A stretch of DNA of 64,000 bases, from NCBI GenBank assembly GCA_030017655.1, contig JASEIM010000009.1:18202-82201 (forward strand), written 5' to 3'. Shown piece by piece: positions 36,535 to 46,286 of the stretch (positions are counted from its first letter, which is position 1; the number at the start of each line of letters is the position of its first letter). A program made the translations under genes and the position numbers. The stretch comes from Methanobacterium sp. (GTDB taxonomy: Archaea > Methanobacteriota > Methanobacteria > Methanobacteriales > Methanobacteriaceae). The notes beneath the pieces are model-generated. The model was not told the origin of the DNA. It saw only the letters and a program-made list of their open reading frames with translations, and searched no databases.

Positions 36535-37500
36535 ATGAAAGATAAAGGCTTTAATTACGAATATGATGGACAAGCATTGTCTCTGGACTTAATGCTTGGA
36601 TTTGTGATAATAACAGTTATTATAGGGATCTCTGCAGATGCCATGGATATTGCAAGCTATAAAATGCAGGATTATTCATCAGGGACTTTTCTTGAAAAAA
36701 TAACTACAGATGCCGCTGATATTCTTGTAAAATCTTCTGGATCTCCTGAAAATTGGGAAACACATAATTTTGACCAGGATACAGTACCCGGACTTGCAAA
36801 AAGAGATCCTGAAACAGGTAAACCCGTTCCAAACACAATTTCAATAAATAAAATTAATAAATTAAAAGAAAATTACGGCAACATGATTTACGGCCAAATT
36901 CTGCCAAGGGGAGTTAATTCAAGCATGATGCTATATCCTTCAAATGATTCTTTTGTCCCCATATCTATAATGAACAGCACGCCTCCTGCAGATGTTTATG
37001 AAGTTGCAGCGGTAAATAGAACAGTTCTTTTAGATTTTATGCATTTAAAGGTCGTAATTTATAGTATTACTCATAAAATTGCTTCAGGGGAAGAATGTGC
37101 TAATCCTAATCACAAATGGAATAATTCTTCTGGCAAACCCGAATGGGCATGTAAGCATTTCAATATAACCAGAGAAGAACTTCTTTCATCCGATTTTTAT
37201 ATTATTACACATGGCAATGTCGTTAATTCTGCAAGATGGATAATAGATAAAGCAAACGGACATAACAGCACTGAAAATTCATTTGCCCCTGCCCCTATAC
37301 TTGTAAATGATAAATTAACAGAAATATTAGGCAACGATTCAAAAGCGAATTTATGGCTGCATATAAGAACTGCTGGAACTCCTGGTAACAGTTATGACTG
37401 TTACGTTGTTAGTGTTCCTAAGGGAACAGCTGCTGATATGGTTGATATTAAGTATTTGGATTCTGGCCCGTGGTTTTTTGTTTTGAGTGTTTGGTATTAA
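36535..37500 (+). CDS. Second pseudopilin-like membrane-anchored protein
   Basis: The family is unknown. About 321 residues start at ATG 36535-36537 behind GGGTGATTTA, which is also where the previous gene ends. The N-terminus has a polar leader, then a hydrophobic segment (LDLMLGFVIITVIIGISADA). The exterior domain contains SYKMQDYSSGTFLEKITTDA, a Cys pair in CANPNHKW and WACKHFN, and ends in SGPWFFVLSVWY. It resembles a minor pilin or pseudopilin partner of the preceding protein; no ATPase or platform protein for pilus assembly is in the window. Confidence 0.6.
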   Translation: MKDKGFNYEYDGQALSLDLMLGFVIITVIIGISADAMDIASYKMQDYSSGTFLEKITTDAADILVKSSGSPENWETHNFDQDTVPGLAKRDPETGKPVPNTISINKINKLKENYGNMIYGQILPRGVNSSMMLYPSNDSFVPISIMNSTPPADVYEVAAVNRTVLLDFMHLKVVIYSITHKIASGEECANPNHKWNNSSGKPEWACKHFNITREELLSSDFYIITHGNVVNSARWIIDKANGHNSTENSFAPAPILVNDKLTEILGNDSKANLWLHIRTAGTPGNSYDCYVVSVPKGTAADMVDIKYLDSGPWFFVLSVWY

Positions 37501-37670
37501 TATTTTTAGGATCCGGATAAAATCCTAGATTACTTCATTCATTTTTTTTACTTGTTATGTCTATTGCTTGTACTATTAATTTTTTGAAATCTACGAATAT
37601 TAAAACAGATGAATTTTACTTGCTTTCTTCTATCCGTAGCGGAAAAATTTTTTTTGAGAGAGGCCAACAA

Positions 37671-37753
37671 AAAAAATCGAAGATTTTTTAGGCCGCAAAA
37701 CAAAGTTTTGCAGGACTTTTTTGATCCATCCTTTTTTCAAGGAAAAAAGGTGG
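37671..37753. repeat. Hairpin-mosaic block before the ArsA gene
   Basis: Within the gap 37501-37835 are AAAAAATC/GATTTTTT with loop GAA (37671-37689), GCAAAAC/GTTTTGC with loop AAA (37695-37711), and CC.CC.TTTTTTC/GAAAAAAGGTGG with loop AAG (37726-37753). The first contains the exact 15-mer AAAATCGAAGATTTT seen at 23221 and 29425. Connectors GGCC and TTTTTTGATC recur at the 29351 block. Likely a 3' end or terminator region of the upstream pair. The rest of the gap is the ArsA promoter. Confidence 0.7.
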
Positions 37754-37835
37754 AAAAGTATAAAAAGAACATAATGTAACTATAATTAATATCTAATTTT
37801 GATTGATTTATCAATAGTTAATATGGAGGATTAGA

Positions 37836-38816
37836 ATGGCATTTAAAGATCTCTTTAAATTTAACAAAGGAAAAACAACATTTGTATTCATTGGAGGGAA
37901 AGGAGGAGTTGGAAAAACAACTGTATCTGCTGCCACAGCGTTATGGTTTGCAAGACAGGGTAAAAAGACCCTTGTAATTTCTACAGACCCTGCTCACTCA
38001 CTTTCAGACTCTTTTGAAAAAAACATAGGACACAACCCAACACCAATAGCAGAAAACCTTGAGGCAGTTGAAATTGACCCTGAAGTTGCCATGCAAGACT
38101 ATCAAGCCAAAATGAAGGAACAACAGGCTTTAAATCCCGGTATGGATATGGGAATGCTTCAGGATCAGATGGATATGGCCACAATGGCTCCAGGTATCGA
38201 TGAAACCGCCGCATTTGATAAGTTTCTTCAGTACATGACTACTGACGAGTACGATATTGTTGTTTTCGACACAGCTCCAACTGGACACACTTTAAGATTA
38301 CTTTCATTCCCTGAAATGATGGATTCATGGGTGGGAAAGATGATAAAAGTAAGGCGCCAGATTGGAAGCATGGCCAAAGCATTTAAAAACATTATGCCAT
38401 TTATGGGCGATGAAGAAGAAGATCGTGCTTTACAGGATATGGAAGCCACTAAAAAGCAAATTAAAGCAGCGAGAGGGGTTTTAGCAGATCCAGAAAGAAC
38501 TTCCTTTAAAATGGTCGTAATTCCAGAAGAAATGTCAATTTATGAGTCTGAAAGAGCGATGGAAGCCCTTGCAAAATTCAATATGACTGCGGATGGGGTT
38601 ATTGTTAACCAGATTCAGCCTGAAGAAGCTGATTGTGAATTCTGCGCTGCAAGGCGTAAAATACAGGAGCAACGCCTTAAAACAATCCATGAAAAGTTTG
38701 GAAATCAACTTATAGCTCAGATACCTCTTCAAGCAGAAGAAGTAAAGGGTATGGATAAACTTAAGGGCATTGCTGAAATCCTCTACGGAGAATCAGAAGC
38801 AGCAGCTTCTAAATAA
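37836..38816 (+). CDS. ArsA/Get3-type ATPase
   Basis: A 326-residue P-loop ATPase of the Get3/ArsA family. In archaea members are thought to target tail-anchored membrane proteins, while bacterial ArsA drives arsenite export. Seen: the deviant Walker A FIGGKGGVGKTTVSAA near residue 17, STDPAHSLSDSFEKNIG, FDTAPTGHTLRLLSFPEMM (switch and A-loop), a Met-rich helical subdomain at about residues 95-125 (the client-binding groove in Get3), and CEFCAARR, the zinc-binding CxxC of Get3 dimers. No ArsB or arsenic regulator lies nearby, so the targeting role is preferred. AGGAGGATTAGA precedes the ATG? The site is ATGGAGGATTAGA, ending just before ATG 37836. Confidence 0.9.
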   Translation: MAFKDLFKFNKGKTTFVFIGGKGGVGKTTVSAATALWFARQGKKTLVISTDPAHSLSDSFEKNIGHNPTPIAENLEAVEIDPEVAMQDYQAKMKEQQALNPGMDMGMLQDQMDMATMAPGIDETAAFDKFLQYMTTDEYDIVVFDTAPTGHTLRLLSFPEMMDSWVGKMIKVRRQIGSMAKAFKNIMPFMGDEEEDRALQDMEATKKQIKAARGVLADPERTSFKMVVIPEEMSIYESERAMEALAKFNMTADGVIVNQIQPEEADCEFCAARRKIQEQRLKTIHEKFGNQLIAQIPLQAEEVKGMDKLKGIAEILYGESEAAASK

Positions 38817-38865
38817 TTTTATTTTTAATTTTTTTAAATCTTTTTATTATTATATACAGCTTGTT

Positions 38866-40215
38866 TTATACTACAGTTCCTAATATTAAAATTACCATAA
38901 TTACAAGGAATGTATTTGCTACAGGGTCGGTCATGCTTGTAGATAAGGGTATAACTATATTATCTGGATCAAGACCTCTTCTGTAGGAAAAGATGTTTAA
39001 ATAGAATGCAATTAACAGCATAAATGGTGTAAGCAATAATCCAGCTAATGTACTTATTAAAACCATGTTATTAAGCCCAACTGAGGGTATTCCTAGAGAA
39101 ACTGCTCCAAAATGAGCTAAAAATCCTATTAATGGATAAATAATTATTGCAAGAATTATAATTATTCCAAAGTTTCTTAATGCACCTTCAGTAGGTCTTA
39201 ATGTAGATTCTATTGAACCAATATGTAATCCTGAAGATAATCTTGCTCCAAGAATACTTACAAGGTCTCCGCTTTCACCTGAAAACAAAGGTACCAGTGC
39301 TAGAATACTTGGATTATTCAAAATAACTGAAAAACTAGTGTTCAATATAGTACCTGCAGTTGTACCAAAGATTGAAGATAAGAAAAGTGTGGGTGTGCTG
39401 TGTTTTATAATTTTTTTAAGGTGAGTTCCACCCCTTATTCCTACAATAAATCCAATAATTCCAATTGAAATAAACAGTGCAAATAATATTACCTCAAAAA
39501 ATCCGTTTCTTATCCACAAAAGTATTTGTACGGCTAAAAGGATTGATGGAAGGGTGAAAAGGTCTCCAAAAGTGGCTATTAACGGAGTGGTTACATTATC
39601 TGGGTCCCAACCGTTTTCATAACTTTTAATAGCGATTAAAATTGTTGCAGGTAAGAGCAGTGCTCCAGAAAATATTCCTCCAAGCACTGATATGACTGTA
39701 AAATCTACTATGCTGATACTTTCAAAACCCAATACAATGGAAAATATTTTAGCCATAAATGCAAGGAAGATAGACATTATAATGGTTAAAATGATTGTAG
39801 AGATAATATTTTGATTTAGAACATCTGATTGTTTTAGTTCTGGAGATAGCGTACCTATATGGAGATTTGAGCCTAATCGTGACCCTAAAGCCCCAAATAT
39901 ATTTCCTCTCATTCCGATTGCTCCAGGGATAAGAATAAGTAGTCCTGGAAGGATTTCAAGCTGATTAGTCATTCCACTTAGGACTATACCCGCTATTAAA
40001 TCACCAATACTACATATGAAGAGAGCTGTGAATCCTTCTCCTAAAACTCTTGAAACGTCCTTAAAAAAACGTGTGATTTTACCTGTAATACGAAATGGTA
40101 TTGAAAGAGCATTCAAAGACCTTTTTGACACTAGGACTGCTAATCTGACCATCCAGTTTAGAATGATAAGAACAAATTTCCAGGTCTTCTTCACTATTTT
40201 CTCCATCCATTTCAC
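38866..40215 (-). CDS. MgtE-like divalent cation transporter, two fused domains
   Basis: A membrane protein of 449 residues with two copies of the MgtE/SLC41 membrane domain. The first (about residues 60-240) holds LILIPGAIGMRGNIFGALGS and RLGSNLHIG; the second (about 280-449) holds LFSGESGDLVSILGARLSSG and LHIGSIE. Both carry the Gly/Asn-rich loop of the ion pore. There is no N-terminal CBS domain as in bacterial MgtE, so it is the eukaryote/archaeal SLC41-type fusion. The start is GTG 40213-40215 behind AAGGTGG. The Lrp gene lies upstream and the PhoU/TrkA-C gene beyond, suggesting one regulated Mg2+ or other cation transport unit. Confidence 0.85.
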   Translation of the reverse strand: MKWMEKIVKKTWKFVLIILNWMVRLAVLVSKRSLNALSIPFRITGKITRFFKDVSRVLGEGFTALFICSIGDLIAGIVLSGMTNQLEILPGLLILIPGAIGMRGNIFGALGSRLGSNLHIGTLSPELKQSDVLNQNIISTIILTIIMSIFLAFMAKIFSIVLGFESISIVDFTVISVLGGIFSGALLLPATILIAIKSYENGWDPDNVTTPLIATFGDLFTLPSILLAVQILLWIRNGFFEVILFALFISIGIIGFIVGIRGGTHLKKIIKHSTPTLFLSSIFGTTAGTILNTSFSVILNNPSILALVPLFSGESGDLVSILGARLSSGLHIGSIESTLRPTEGALRNFGIIIILAIIIYPLIGFLAHFGAVSLGIPSVGLNNMVLISTLAGLLLTPFMLLIAFYLNIFSYRRGLDPDNIVIPLSTSMTDPVANTFLVIMVILILGTVV

Positions 40216-40324
40216 TTAACCACCTTGAAATTAGCATATTAGCTGGTTTATAGTAATAACTCTTAACTGGGCTTAATGCACTATTTATTTTGCTTTTTAA
40301 TAATTGACTCGTGAACATTTTCAT
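40079..40324 (-). CDS. Possible leader ORF between the Lrp and MgtE-like genes
   Basis: ATG 40322-40324 follows the Lrp stop codon immediately and has GAAGGGG at good spacing. The 81-codon frame (MKMFTSQLLKSKINSALS at the start) is polar, without a recognised domain, and runs out of frame into the first 46 codons of the transporter gene. It could be a translated leader that couples or attenuates transporter translation, or simply a chance frame. The good ribosome-binding site is the only positive evidence. Confidence 0.3.
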   Translation of the reverse strand: MKMFTSQLLKSKINSALSPVKSYYYKPANMLISRWLSEMDGENSEEDLEICSYHSKLDGQISSPSVKKVFECSFNTISYYR

Positions 40325-40777
<453 letters not shown>

Positions 40778-40949
40778 TCCAACACCTGTTTGGTTATAAA
40801 AAATAGGATATAACTCTAATTATTTATAAAGGTTTGGGAAAGTTTCCAATATTTTAACAAAAAATGAGTATTTTTCTAACATATCATGAAATCTTTGGTG
40901 ATATTTCATGAAATTTTGCTTCTAAAATCAGATTTTCTTTTTAAATTTT

Positions 40950-41558
40950 CTAGTCTTCTATAACTTCATCATAATCAAGACATTCTTCAAGTGTTATTTC
41001 ATTTTTTGCAAGCTTTTCAAGCAAGATTCCACCAGTTTCGTTCCCTTTGGCTATAAGGGTATCATCAGCTGCAAGAATGGTGTTTTTGTCAGGGCCATAT
41101 ATCCATGATTCGTTCCTTCTTATTGCTATAACTGTCATCCCTGTTCTTGTAGCGAGTAATAACTCTCCTAAGGATTTTCCTATTAATTCTGAACCTTCAA
41201 CTATGGTTATTCTTTTAATAGTTTCGTCTGATTCTTCCATAACCATTTTAAATACTGGATGTGGCCTCATATCTCTTAAAACAAGATCTGCAATATCTTT
41301 TGCTGAGTCAGCTATTGTTTCAGCAGCTTCACCAACTTCAAGAAGAGCAGTTAACTTTTCAGCATCTTCAACAGTTCTTGCTGCAAGTAATGATTCTTTC
41401 TTTATTTGGTAATTAAGCCGGTTAACTTTGTTTTCAAGCTTTATAACTTCTTCTGCAGCATCTTTACTATTAAAAAGCATTGCAGAATATGCTAAATCCA
41501 CCATTAATTCCGACATGTTTTTCATTTCAATTAAAATGTCCTTAATACTCTTGGGCAC
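40950..41558 (-). CDS. PhoU and TrkA-C (RCK C-lobe) regulatory protein
   Basis: About 202 residues. The N-terminal 115 residues form a PhoU-like helical bundle (SELMVDLAYSAMLFNSKDAA, then VEDAEKLTALLEVGEAAETI). The C-terminal part is a TrkA-C/RCK ligand-binding lobe (EGSELIGKSLGELLLATRTG, then MTVIAIRRNESWIYGP and ADDTLIAKGNETG). Such soluble proteins gate cation transporters in response to nucleotides or ions. Its neighbours are an Lrp regulator and an SLC41-type transporter, which is the likely target. A CATTTT-spaced AGGATGAAAG site precedes the ATG. Confidence 0.87.
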   Translation of the reverse strand: MPKSIKDILIEMKNMSELMVDLAYSAMLFNSKDAAEEVIKLENKVNRLNYQIKKESLLAARTVEDAEKLTALLEVGEAAETIADSAKDIADLVLRDMRPHPVFKMVMEESDETIKRITIVEGSELIGKSLGELLLATRTGMTVIAIRRNESWIYGPDKNTILAADDTLIAKGNETGGILLEKLAKNEITLEECLDYDEVIED

Positions 41559-41727
41559 CTTTCATCCTCCATTTTTTCTGGGTCTATTATTGTATAATAC
41601 ATGAATCTTTTAAAAACTTTTTCTATTATAATTTCATACTCATGAAAACAGACTTATTTAAAGAACTATCTAATTATAAAATGTGTCATAAATAAAATTT
41701 AAAAATTTTCAATATATTGTGGTTAAA

Positions 41728-42525
41728 ATGCACGAAGATAAAAGAGTAATTCCAGAATTAGATGAGCAAAAATCTGTAGAAATAATATATAACTTCATTA
41801 AAAGCAAATTAGAAGAATCAAAATCCGAAGGACTTGTTATAGGATTGAGTGGTGGAATTGACTCATCGGTTGTTGCTTATCTTTGTGCAAATGTAGTGGA
41901 AATAGACAAAATACTTGGAATTATACTTCCAAGTGAAACCACGTCTTCTGAGGATATAGAAGATGCGATGGTAGTTGCAGAAAAGCTTGGAATAAAATAC
42001 AAGATTCTGCATATAGATGAGCTAATTAAACCTTTTCCTCAATTATGTCCAGAATGCAGCAACAGTGAACTTGCAAATGGCAATTTAAAGGCTAGAATAC
42101 GGATGATGATCTTATATTACCATTCAAATTCTATGAATCGGCTGGTGGCAGGAACAGGTAATAGAACCGAACTTCTTATAGGTTATTTCACTAAATACGG
42201 TGATGGAGGAGTAGATATTCTCCCAATCGGCGATCTATACAAGACAGATGTGAAAAAAATTGCAAATTACCTCGGCATTCCTAAAAATATAATTGAAAAA
42301 GCTCCAACTGCAGGATTATGGGCAGGGCAAACCGATGAGGAAGAACTTGGGATAAAATATGAGCTACTTGATAAAATTTTATATCTTATGATGGATGAAA
42401 AGTTAAGCACAGAAGAAATTGCACAAATACTTGAAATTCCTCAAGATGAAGTTTTAAGGATAAAAAACAGGGTAGAAGTATCAAAACATAAGTTATCATC
42501 TCCATCTATTGCAGAAATCAGATAA
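41728..42525 (+). CDS. nadE: NH3-dependent NAD+ synthetase
   Basis: NadE amidates nicotinic acid adenine dinucleotide to NAD+ with ammonia. About 265 residues from ATG 41728-41730; a GTG at 41719 is the alternative. The PP-loop is GLVIGLSGGIDSSVVAYLCA near residue 40. NAD-binding parts are ARIRMMILYYHSNSMNRLVA and GTGNRTELLIGYFTKYGDGG, and the C-terminus has KAPTAGLWAGQTDEEELGI. There is no glutaminase domain, so free ammonia is the nitrogen donor. Four cysteines around CPECSNSE are typical of archaeal forms. cutA follows 50 bases downstream. Confidence 0.95.
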   Translation: MHEDKRVIPELDEQKSVEIIYNFIKSKLEESKSEGLVIGLSGGIDSSVVAYLCANVVEIDKILGIILPSETTSSEDIEDAMVVAEKLGIKYKILHIDELIKPFPQLCPECSNSELANGNLKARIRMMILYYHSNSMNRLVAGTGNRTELLIGYFTKYGDGGVDILPIGDLYKTDVKKIANYLGIPKNIIEKAPTAGLWAGQTDEEELGIKYELLDKILYLMMDEKLSTEEIAQILEIPQDEVLRIKNRVEVSKHKLSSPSIAEIR

Positions 42526-42575
42526 TAAATAGAATAATTTGATAATGTATAGTTATATGGTTAAGAGGGATTATT

Positions 42576-42887
42576 ATGTATGCTTTAGTTTATATAACCA
42601 CATCAGGAAAAGAAGAATCCAAAAAAATAGGAAATATGCTTGTTAATGAAAAATTAGCTGCATGTGTAAATATTATAGCTTCTATTGAATCTATTTATTT
42701 GTGGAAAGGAGAAATTGAAGATGATAAAGAGTCCCTTCTCATTGCAAAAACTAAAGCAGATAATATAGATAAGATTATAAAAAGAGTAAAAGAAATTCAC
42801 AGTTATGAAACTCCTGCTATTTTGGCAATTCCAATAATAGAGGGATCTAAAGATTATTTGGATTATTTAGATAATGAACTTAGTTAA
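42576..42887 (+). CDS. cutA: CutA-like divalent cation tolerance protein
   Basis: CutA is a small trimeric ferredoxin-fold protein linked to copper and other divalent metal tolerance, though its molecular role is unsettled. The 103 residues show YALVYITTSGKEESKKIG at the start, LAACVNIIASIESIYLWKGE in the middle with the conserved Cys and Trp-Lys-Gly, and HSYETPAILAIPIIEGSKDY, the signature end. Length is normal. It sits between nadE and leuS on the plus strand. Confidence 0.93.
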   Translation: MYALVYITTSGKEESKKIGNMLVNEKLAACVNIIASIESIYLWKGEIEDDKESLLIAKTKADNIDKIIKRVKEIHSYETPAILAIPIIEGSKDYLDYLDNELS

Positions 42888-42985
42888 CATACTAAAGAGT
42901 AATTAATGGACTAAAAATTTGTTTTGGCGGTTGAAAGAAATTATCATTTACTGAAATACAAAACTGAATATTTAAGGTGATTAAT

Positions 42986-45844
42986 TTGACAGATCATAAT
43001 ATAGAACTTAAATGGCAGAAAAAATGGGCAGATTCAGGTTTATTTGAATCTAATCCTGATAACAGAGAAAAAATTTTTCTGACAGTGGCCTATCCTTATC
43101 CAAGCGGAGCAATGCACATAGGACATGGAAGAACATACACAGTACCCGATGTATATGCTCGTTTTAAGCGAATGCAGGGATATAATGTCCTTTTCCCTAT
43201 GGGATGGCACGTAACAGGAGCTCCAGTAATTGGAATTGCAAAGAGAATTGCGAGAAAAGACCATTGGACTCTTGATATCTATAAAAATGTCCACAAAGTG
43301 CCTGAAGAGGAATTATCAAAATTCACAGACCCGGAATATATTGTTAAATATTTCAGCAGTGAGTATCACGATGTAATGCAGCATCTGGGTTATTCAATTG
43401 ACTGGAGAAGAGAATTCAGAACTACAGACCCTCATTACCAAAAATTTATTGAATGGCAGTTTAGACAGCTTAAAAACAAAGGTTTTATAGGTAAAGGAGA
43501 GCATCCAGTAAAATACTGTCCAGGATGCGAAAATCCAGTTGGAGATCATGACCTTCTTGAAGGTGAAGGAGTAGGAATCAATGAATTAACCCTCGTTAAA
43601 TTCGAAATGGATGGCTATTACTTTGTAGCAGCCACATTCCGTCCAGAAACTCTATTTGGGGCTACAAATCTGTGGATTAATCCTGACGAAGAGTATATTA
43701 AAATTGATATCCATGGTGAAAACTGGATAATAAGTAAAAAAGCTTATGATAATATTGTTCATCAAAAAAAGGATATTAAAATAATAGAAGATGTAAATAC
43801 GCCTGAAATGATAGGTAAATATGTAAAAAACCCAGTAACAGGCGGAGAACATATAATACTGCCGGCATCATTTGTAGATCCAGAATATGCTTCTGGTGTG
43901 GTATATTCCGTACCAGCTCATGCTCCAGCAGATTATATTGCTCTTAAGGACCTTAAAGAAAACAAAGAACTCCTTGAAAAGTATGGATTAAAGGAAAAAG
44001 TTCAAAAAATAATACCGATTAATGTTGTAACCTTAAAAGGATTTGGAAAATTTCCTGCCCAGGAAATCATTGAAACATTTGGTGTAAAAAACCAGCAGGA
44101 TGAAAAACTTAAAGATGCTACAAATGAACTTTACAAACTTGAACATGCTAAAGGGATTATTTCTGAGCATATTGAAGATTATAATGGATTATCGGTACAG
44201 AAGGCAAGGGATGAAATTATAAATGACCTTGTTGAATCAGGTAAGGGAGATCTAATGCATGATTTTGCAGAAAGACCAGTTATCTGCAGATGCGGGACAA
44301 AAGCAGTTGTTAAGATCCTTGAAGACCAGTGGTTCCTTAAATATTCGGATGAAAAATGGAAAAAGCTTGCAATGGACTGCTTGGAACAGGAAAATATAGT
44401 ACCGCAGGAAGTAAGGGCAAATTTCGAATATTACATTGGCTGGTTAGATGATTGGGCATGTTCAAGAAGAATAGGTCTTGGAACAAAACTTCCATGGGAT
44501 AAACAATGGCTAATAGAGCCTTTAAGTGATTCCACAATTTACATGGCATATTATGCAATAGCAAAATACATGAAAGACATTAATCCTGATGATCTTGATG
44601 ATTCATTCTTTGATGATGTGTATCTGGATAAAGGTAACTATTCCGGTAGTATTGATGATGAATTATTTAATGACATTAAAAATGAGTTCAATTACTGGTA
44701 CCCTCTAAACTGGAGGCTTTCAGCTAAAGATCTTGTTGGAAATCACCTTTCATTCCATATTTTCCATCACTCTGCAATATTCCCAGAAGATAAATGGCCT
44801 AAAGGAATTGTAGTATTTGGAATGGGTCTTCTTGAGGGAAATAAAATGTCCTCTTCAAAAGGAAATGTCATACTCCTTGAAGATGCCATAAAAACCCATG
44901 GTGCAGACGTTGTAAGACTATTTTTAATGGCATCAGCCGAACCATGGCAGGATTTTGACTGGAGAGAAAATGAAGTAAAAGGAATTAAAAGACGTCTTGA
45001 ATGGTTTTCAGAGTTTGCAGACCGCATAGTAGATATAAAAGGCTCTTCAATATCTTTAAAATCATTCGAATTAGGAGAAATTAAAAAGCCAGTAAACAAA
45101 TGGCTTTTAAGTCAGGTCAATATGAGAATTAAAGATGCTACTGAAGCACTTGAAGGATTTCAGACAAGAAAAGCGCTTCAGGAAGCATTATTCCTGTTTA
45201 AAAAAGACTTAGATCATTACTTCCACAGAATAGAACAGGATCCTGAAGGAGAAAGAAAAGAAATATCAAACACTTTAATTTATGTGTTAAGCAACTGGAT
45301 TCGTCTTATGGCTCCATTCACACCTCATACGTGTGAAGAACTGTGGAGCAGGATTGAAGGGGATGGATTTGTTTCATGTGCTGAATGGCCGGAATATGAT
45401 TCTGATTTAATTGATGAAAAAGTCCAGAAAGCTGAAGAGATAGTACAGGGACTTGCAAATGATATCAACGAAATTAAAAAGATAATTGATACTCAGCCAG
45501 AGAAAATACACGTTTATATTTCTCCTGATTGGAAATGGAAAGTCTTTGAAATTGCAAAGGAAATTGGAAGGCCTGATATTGGGCAAATTATGGGAAGATC
45601 AATAAAGCAGAATCTGCACGATGATAAAAAAGAAATTGCTGAGTTTGCAAAAAAAATAGCCAGAGAAGTGACAAAAACGAAATATGTGGGTAAACTTGAT
45701 GAATATTCAATCATTAGGGACTCTTTAGATTTCCTTTCACGTGAAGTAGGTGCTGAAGTAGTTGTATATGATGAACCAACCTATGATCCACAAAATAAAT
45801 CAAAAAATGCAATACCTTACAAGCCCGCTATTTATATGGAGTAA
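42986..45844 (+). CDS. leuS: Leucyl-tRNA synthetase, archaeal type
   Basis: A class Ia synthetase of about 952 residues charging tRNA-Leu. The start is taken at TTG 42986-42988 because AAGGTGAT lies 5 bases before it; GTG 42977 gives three more residues. Signatures: TVAYPYPSGAMHIGHGRTYT (HIGH), editing domain FRPETLFGATNLWINPDEEY, KILEDQWFLKYSDEKWK, DDWACSRRIGLGTKLPWD, and NKMSSSKGNVILLEDAI (KMSKS). The C-terminus has the anticodon-binding helical domain and an archaeal extra domain. Length is typical. The ferritin-like gene follows 130 bases downstream. Confidence 0.96.
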   Translation: MTDHNIELKWQKKWADSGLFESNPDNREKIFLTVAYPYPSGAMHIGHGRTYTVPDVYARFKRMQGYNVLFPMGWHVTGAPVIGIAKRIARKDHWTLDIYKNVHKVPEEELSKFTDPEYIVKYFSSEYHDVMQHLGYSIDWRREFRTTDPHYQKFIEWQFRQLKNKGFIGKGEHPVKYCPGCENPVGDHDLLEGEGVGINELTLVKFEMDGYYFVAATFRPETLFGATNLWINPDEEYIKIDIHGENWIISKKAYDNIVHQKKDIKIIEDVNTPEMIGKYVKNPVTGGEHIILPASFVDPEYASGVVYSVPAHAPADYIALKDLKENKELLEKYGLKEKVQKIIPINVVTLKGFGKFPAQEIIETFGVKNQQDEKLKDATNELYKLEHAKGIISEHIEDYNGLSVQKARDEIINDLVESGKGDLMHDFAERPVICRCGTKAVVKILEDQWFLKYSDEKWKKLAMDCLEQENIVPQEVRANFEYYIGWLDDWACSRRIGLGTKLPWDKQWLIEPLSDSTIYMAYYAIAKYMKDINPDDLDDSFFDDVYLDKGNYSGSIDDELFNDIKNEFNYWYPLNWRLSAKDLVGNHLSFHIFHHSAIFPEDKWPKGIVVFGMGLLEGNKMSSSKGNVILLEDAIKTHGADVVRLFLMASAEPWQDFDWRENEVKGIKRRLEWFSEFADRIVDIKGSSISLKSFELGEIKKPVNKWLLSQVNMRIKDATEALEGFQTRKALQEALFLFKKDLDHYFHRIEQDPEGERKEISNTLIYVLSNWIRLMAPFTPHTCEELWSRIEGDGFVSCAEWPEYDSDLIDEKVQKAEEIVQGLANDINEIKKIIDTQPEKIHVYISPDWKWKVFEIAKEIGRPDIGQIMGRSIKQNLHDDKKEIAEFAKKIAREVTKTKYVGKLDEYSIIRDSLDFLSREVGAEVVVYDEPTYDPQNKSKNAIPYKPAIYME

Positions 45845-45974
45845 ATTATTTGCTCTATTTTCTTTTTAAATTCTTAATTTATTTTTAATTATTTATTTTT
45901 CCAAAAAACTCTTTTTTAATATTTATGATAAAATATAATAAATATCATACAAATATTATAATTGGTGATAATAT

Positions 45975-46262
45975 ATGCTGTCAAAAATTCCCATTGATAT
46001 GAAGAAGGTTAGAGAAGAGGATATTACCAAGGAAGTTCTTCGAGTAGCTGTAATTGCAGAATTAGATGCTATAAACCTCTATGAAGAGCTTGCATCTGTT
46101 GTAGAGGATGAAAAAATCAGAATGGTCTTTATGGACGTTGCAAAGGAAGAAAAAACCCATGCTGGCGAATTCATGACCATGCTTTTAAAAGAAGATAAAG
46201 AACAGGTTAAAGAACTTGAAGAAGGTAAAAAAGAAGTAGAAGAGTTAATAGGGCAAAAATAA
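45975..46262 (+). CDS. Small ferritin-like protein
   Basis: The 95 residues fold as a two-helix ferritin-like unit with metal ligands in VAVIAELDAINLYEELASVV (Glu) and DVAKEEKTHAGEFMTMLL (ExxH). This is the short ferritin form that in some prokaryotes is a cargo of, or fused to, encapsulin nanocompartments; it needs dimerisation to build a ferroxidase site. The C-terminal tail EGKKEVEELIGQK resembles neither a known targeting peptide nor a metal motif. No encapsulin gene is adjacent. It likely handles iron or peroxide stress. The ATG follows GGTGATAATAT. Confidence 0.8.
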   Translation: MLSKIPIDMKKVREEDITKEVLRVAVIAELDAINLYEELASVVEDEKIRMVFMDVAKEEKTHAGEFMTMLLKEDKEQVKELEEGKKEVEELIGQK

Positions 46263-46286
46263 AATTTATGAAGTGTTAAGTATATT

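Noticed and set aside
37836..38816. Arsenite resistance operon
   Set aside because: There is no ArsB, ArsR or ArsD gene beside it, and the CxxC and Met-rich segment fit Get3 better.
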